Of a DNA stretch of 64,000 nucleotides, positions 62,795 through 64,000 are shown piece after piece. The notes beneath the pieces were generated by a model. It saw nothing but the letters and a program-made list of their open reading frames with translations, was not told the DNA's origin and did not search any database. Within the stretch, counting starts at the first letter, position 1. Every line of letters begins with the position of its first letter. Both the position numbers and the translations under genes were made by a program. The DNA lies in NCBI GenBank assembly GCA_009760855.2, contig WPIO01000029.1:1999501-2063500 (forward strand), read 5' to 3'. This stretch comes from Cristatella mucedo (Eukaryota; Bryozoa; Phylactolaemata; Cristatellidae).

Positions 62795-63196
62795 GACTAC
62801 AAACCTTAAATCCTTTGGAGACCGTGCATTTAGCTCGTATGCTCCCAAAGCCTGGAACTCCCTCCCGACCTGCGTCAGAACATCCCCTGATCTGACCACA
62901 TTTAAAAGGAACCTAAAAACACACCTATTTAGGACAGCATTTAGTGGGTCCCTGTGATTCGTCCTTGATGTGCTTATGCGTGCTGACACTGTGCATGCTG
63001 CCACTAACCACATTTGCATGCTGACCCTGTGCATGTCACCCCTAACCATATTATTCATTTTGTTTGTTTTTCAAGCATGATTTTACTTACCATTCAATTG
63101 CATTTCCCTTTGCAGCAAATACAAAGCGCCTAGAAAGAGATTAAGTTCTCTGGGGGCGCTTTATCAAGTACATTATTATTATTATCATTATTATTA
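62795..63196 (+). mobile_element. LINE 3' end fragment, young-looking
   Basis: Nearly the same sequence as the copy at 26290-26700: open coding end, 3' UTR, tail and (ATT)n. Truncated right after LKSFGDRAFSSYAPKAWNSL begins. Confidence 0.92.
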
Positions 63197-63214
63197 GCTT
63201 TTACCGCAATATGT

Positions 63215-63790
63215 TTCAGATTGACTATAAATTGGCTTTTCGATGCTCCAATAATCATGCCACATGACGTTCACTGTGCGCTCACATACTTTAAATTAAC
63301 TGTGTTCGTTAAATCTTGTGCAATGTATGGCAATAGCCGACAATGGCCCGGAAAAACGACAATGTATGACGGCTTTGTGTACAAATGTACACAAAGCTAC
63401 TGGTAGAAGCTCCAACTTTTCTTGCAGCACTGCTTGAAAAGTGCAACCACATCTTTTCAACCAATCGAGAACATACAATCCCAGGGCGATGCAAGGCAAT
63501 CGATGGCAAATACCCGGTTTCTATCACAATTTGTTTCAGATTGACTATAAATTGGCGGTTTGAACCACCAATTATCATTCCACATGCCGTTTACTATGCG
63601 AGCACATACTTTCAACCAATTGTGGGCGTTCAATCTTGGGCAAAGAATGGCAATCGAAGGCAATGATCTGGAAAAATATAGCAATCTGTTACAAATCGAC
63701 CACAAATTGGCTTTGAGAAGCTCCAATATTTTTCCCGGGTCATTGCGGCGTATTGCTCTCGATCGTACATTCGCGAGTGGTTGAAAGGAT
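63215..63790. repeat. tandem repeat, about 157-bp monomer, 3.7 copies
   Basis: Four diverged monomers; the gctcca-type landmark recurs at 63245, 63409, 63565 and 63720 (spacings 164, 156, 155). Each begins near actataaattggc and contains a caat-rich middle and a cat-rich end. No coding capacity. Could be a small satellite or the internal repeat of an unidentified element. Confidence 0.75.
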
Positions 63791-63854
63791 GCGGTTGCAT
63801 TATTGATACAGTGCCCCATAATAAGCAAGAATAGTTGGATCTTTTTACGCAAGA

Positions 63855-64000
63855 TTTATCATAATATTAATACATTTGTATAGCGCCATCAGAGAACTGA
63901 ATCTCTTTCTATGCATTGTACAGACGTTGCATAAAAAGCATTACCGAATGATTGGTGCTAGCATCCGAAAGCAGCAGGCACAGTGTAAACAGGCATGTGC
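63855..64000 (-). mobile_element. LINE 3' end, runs off the window
   Basis: Tail in minus orientation followed by 3' UTR; the rest lies beyond the window end. Confidence 0.7.

Noticed and set aside
63215-63790. Possible CRISPR-like array
   Set aside because: Monomers of about 157 bp are repeated end to end without spacers, and the genome is eukaryotic.

Overview
This is a stretch of an invertebrate animal genome: AT-rich, full of interspersed retroelements and microsatellites, with two intron-rich genes made of small GT-AG exons. The phylum cannot be fixed from the window alone.

Both host genes lie head to tail on the minus strand. MPND, an MPN/JAMM-domain protein with an N-terminal RAMA domain, runs from about 59.4 kb down to a poly(A) signal at 39.1 kb. 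I reconstruct 13 coding exons and 429 codons. MED15, the Mediator tail subunit with a KIX domain, starts at 35855 and runs down to about 6.7 kb. I reconstruct 13 exons and 568 codons, with the last short exon less certain. In both genes every splice phase fits from exon to exon, which strongly supports the models. The 3.1 kb between the genes holds LINE debris, the GC-richer MED15 promoter and a short divergent ORF. MED15 would act in transcription initiation, linking activators to the Mediator tail. MPND belongs to the chromatin-associated JAMM proteins. They are neighbours but nothing here suggests co-regulation.

Introns and flanks are built largely from three repeat groups. (1) One L2/CR1-like LINE family, mostly short 3' pieces ending in a conserved stem-loop tail plus an (ATT)n run; the best copy, at 46.9-48.8 kb, has a frameshifted reverse transcriptase. 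(2) SINE family 1, tRNA-derived, whose 3' tail matches the LINE tail. (3) SINE family 2, tRNA-derived, with a long palindrome between its promoter boxes. There are also a decayed Tc1/mariner element (51-52 kb), a pogo/Tigger-like MITE (53.2 kb), a four-monomer tandem repeat of about 157 bp (63.2-63.8 kb), a perfect 32-bp inverted repeat (3.8 kb) and long microsatellites.

No rRNA gene, convincing functional tRNA gene, CRISPR array or bacterial operon was seen. The remaining long ORFs are microsatellite translations, antisense shadows of exons, or pieces of retroelements. I found no clearly new multi-gene system. The most interesting points are the exon-by-exon gene models, the altered JAMM loop of MPND, a SINE tail acting as a splice-acceptor tract, the SINE-LINE tail sharing and the unclassified repeats.
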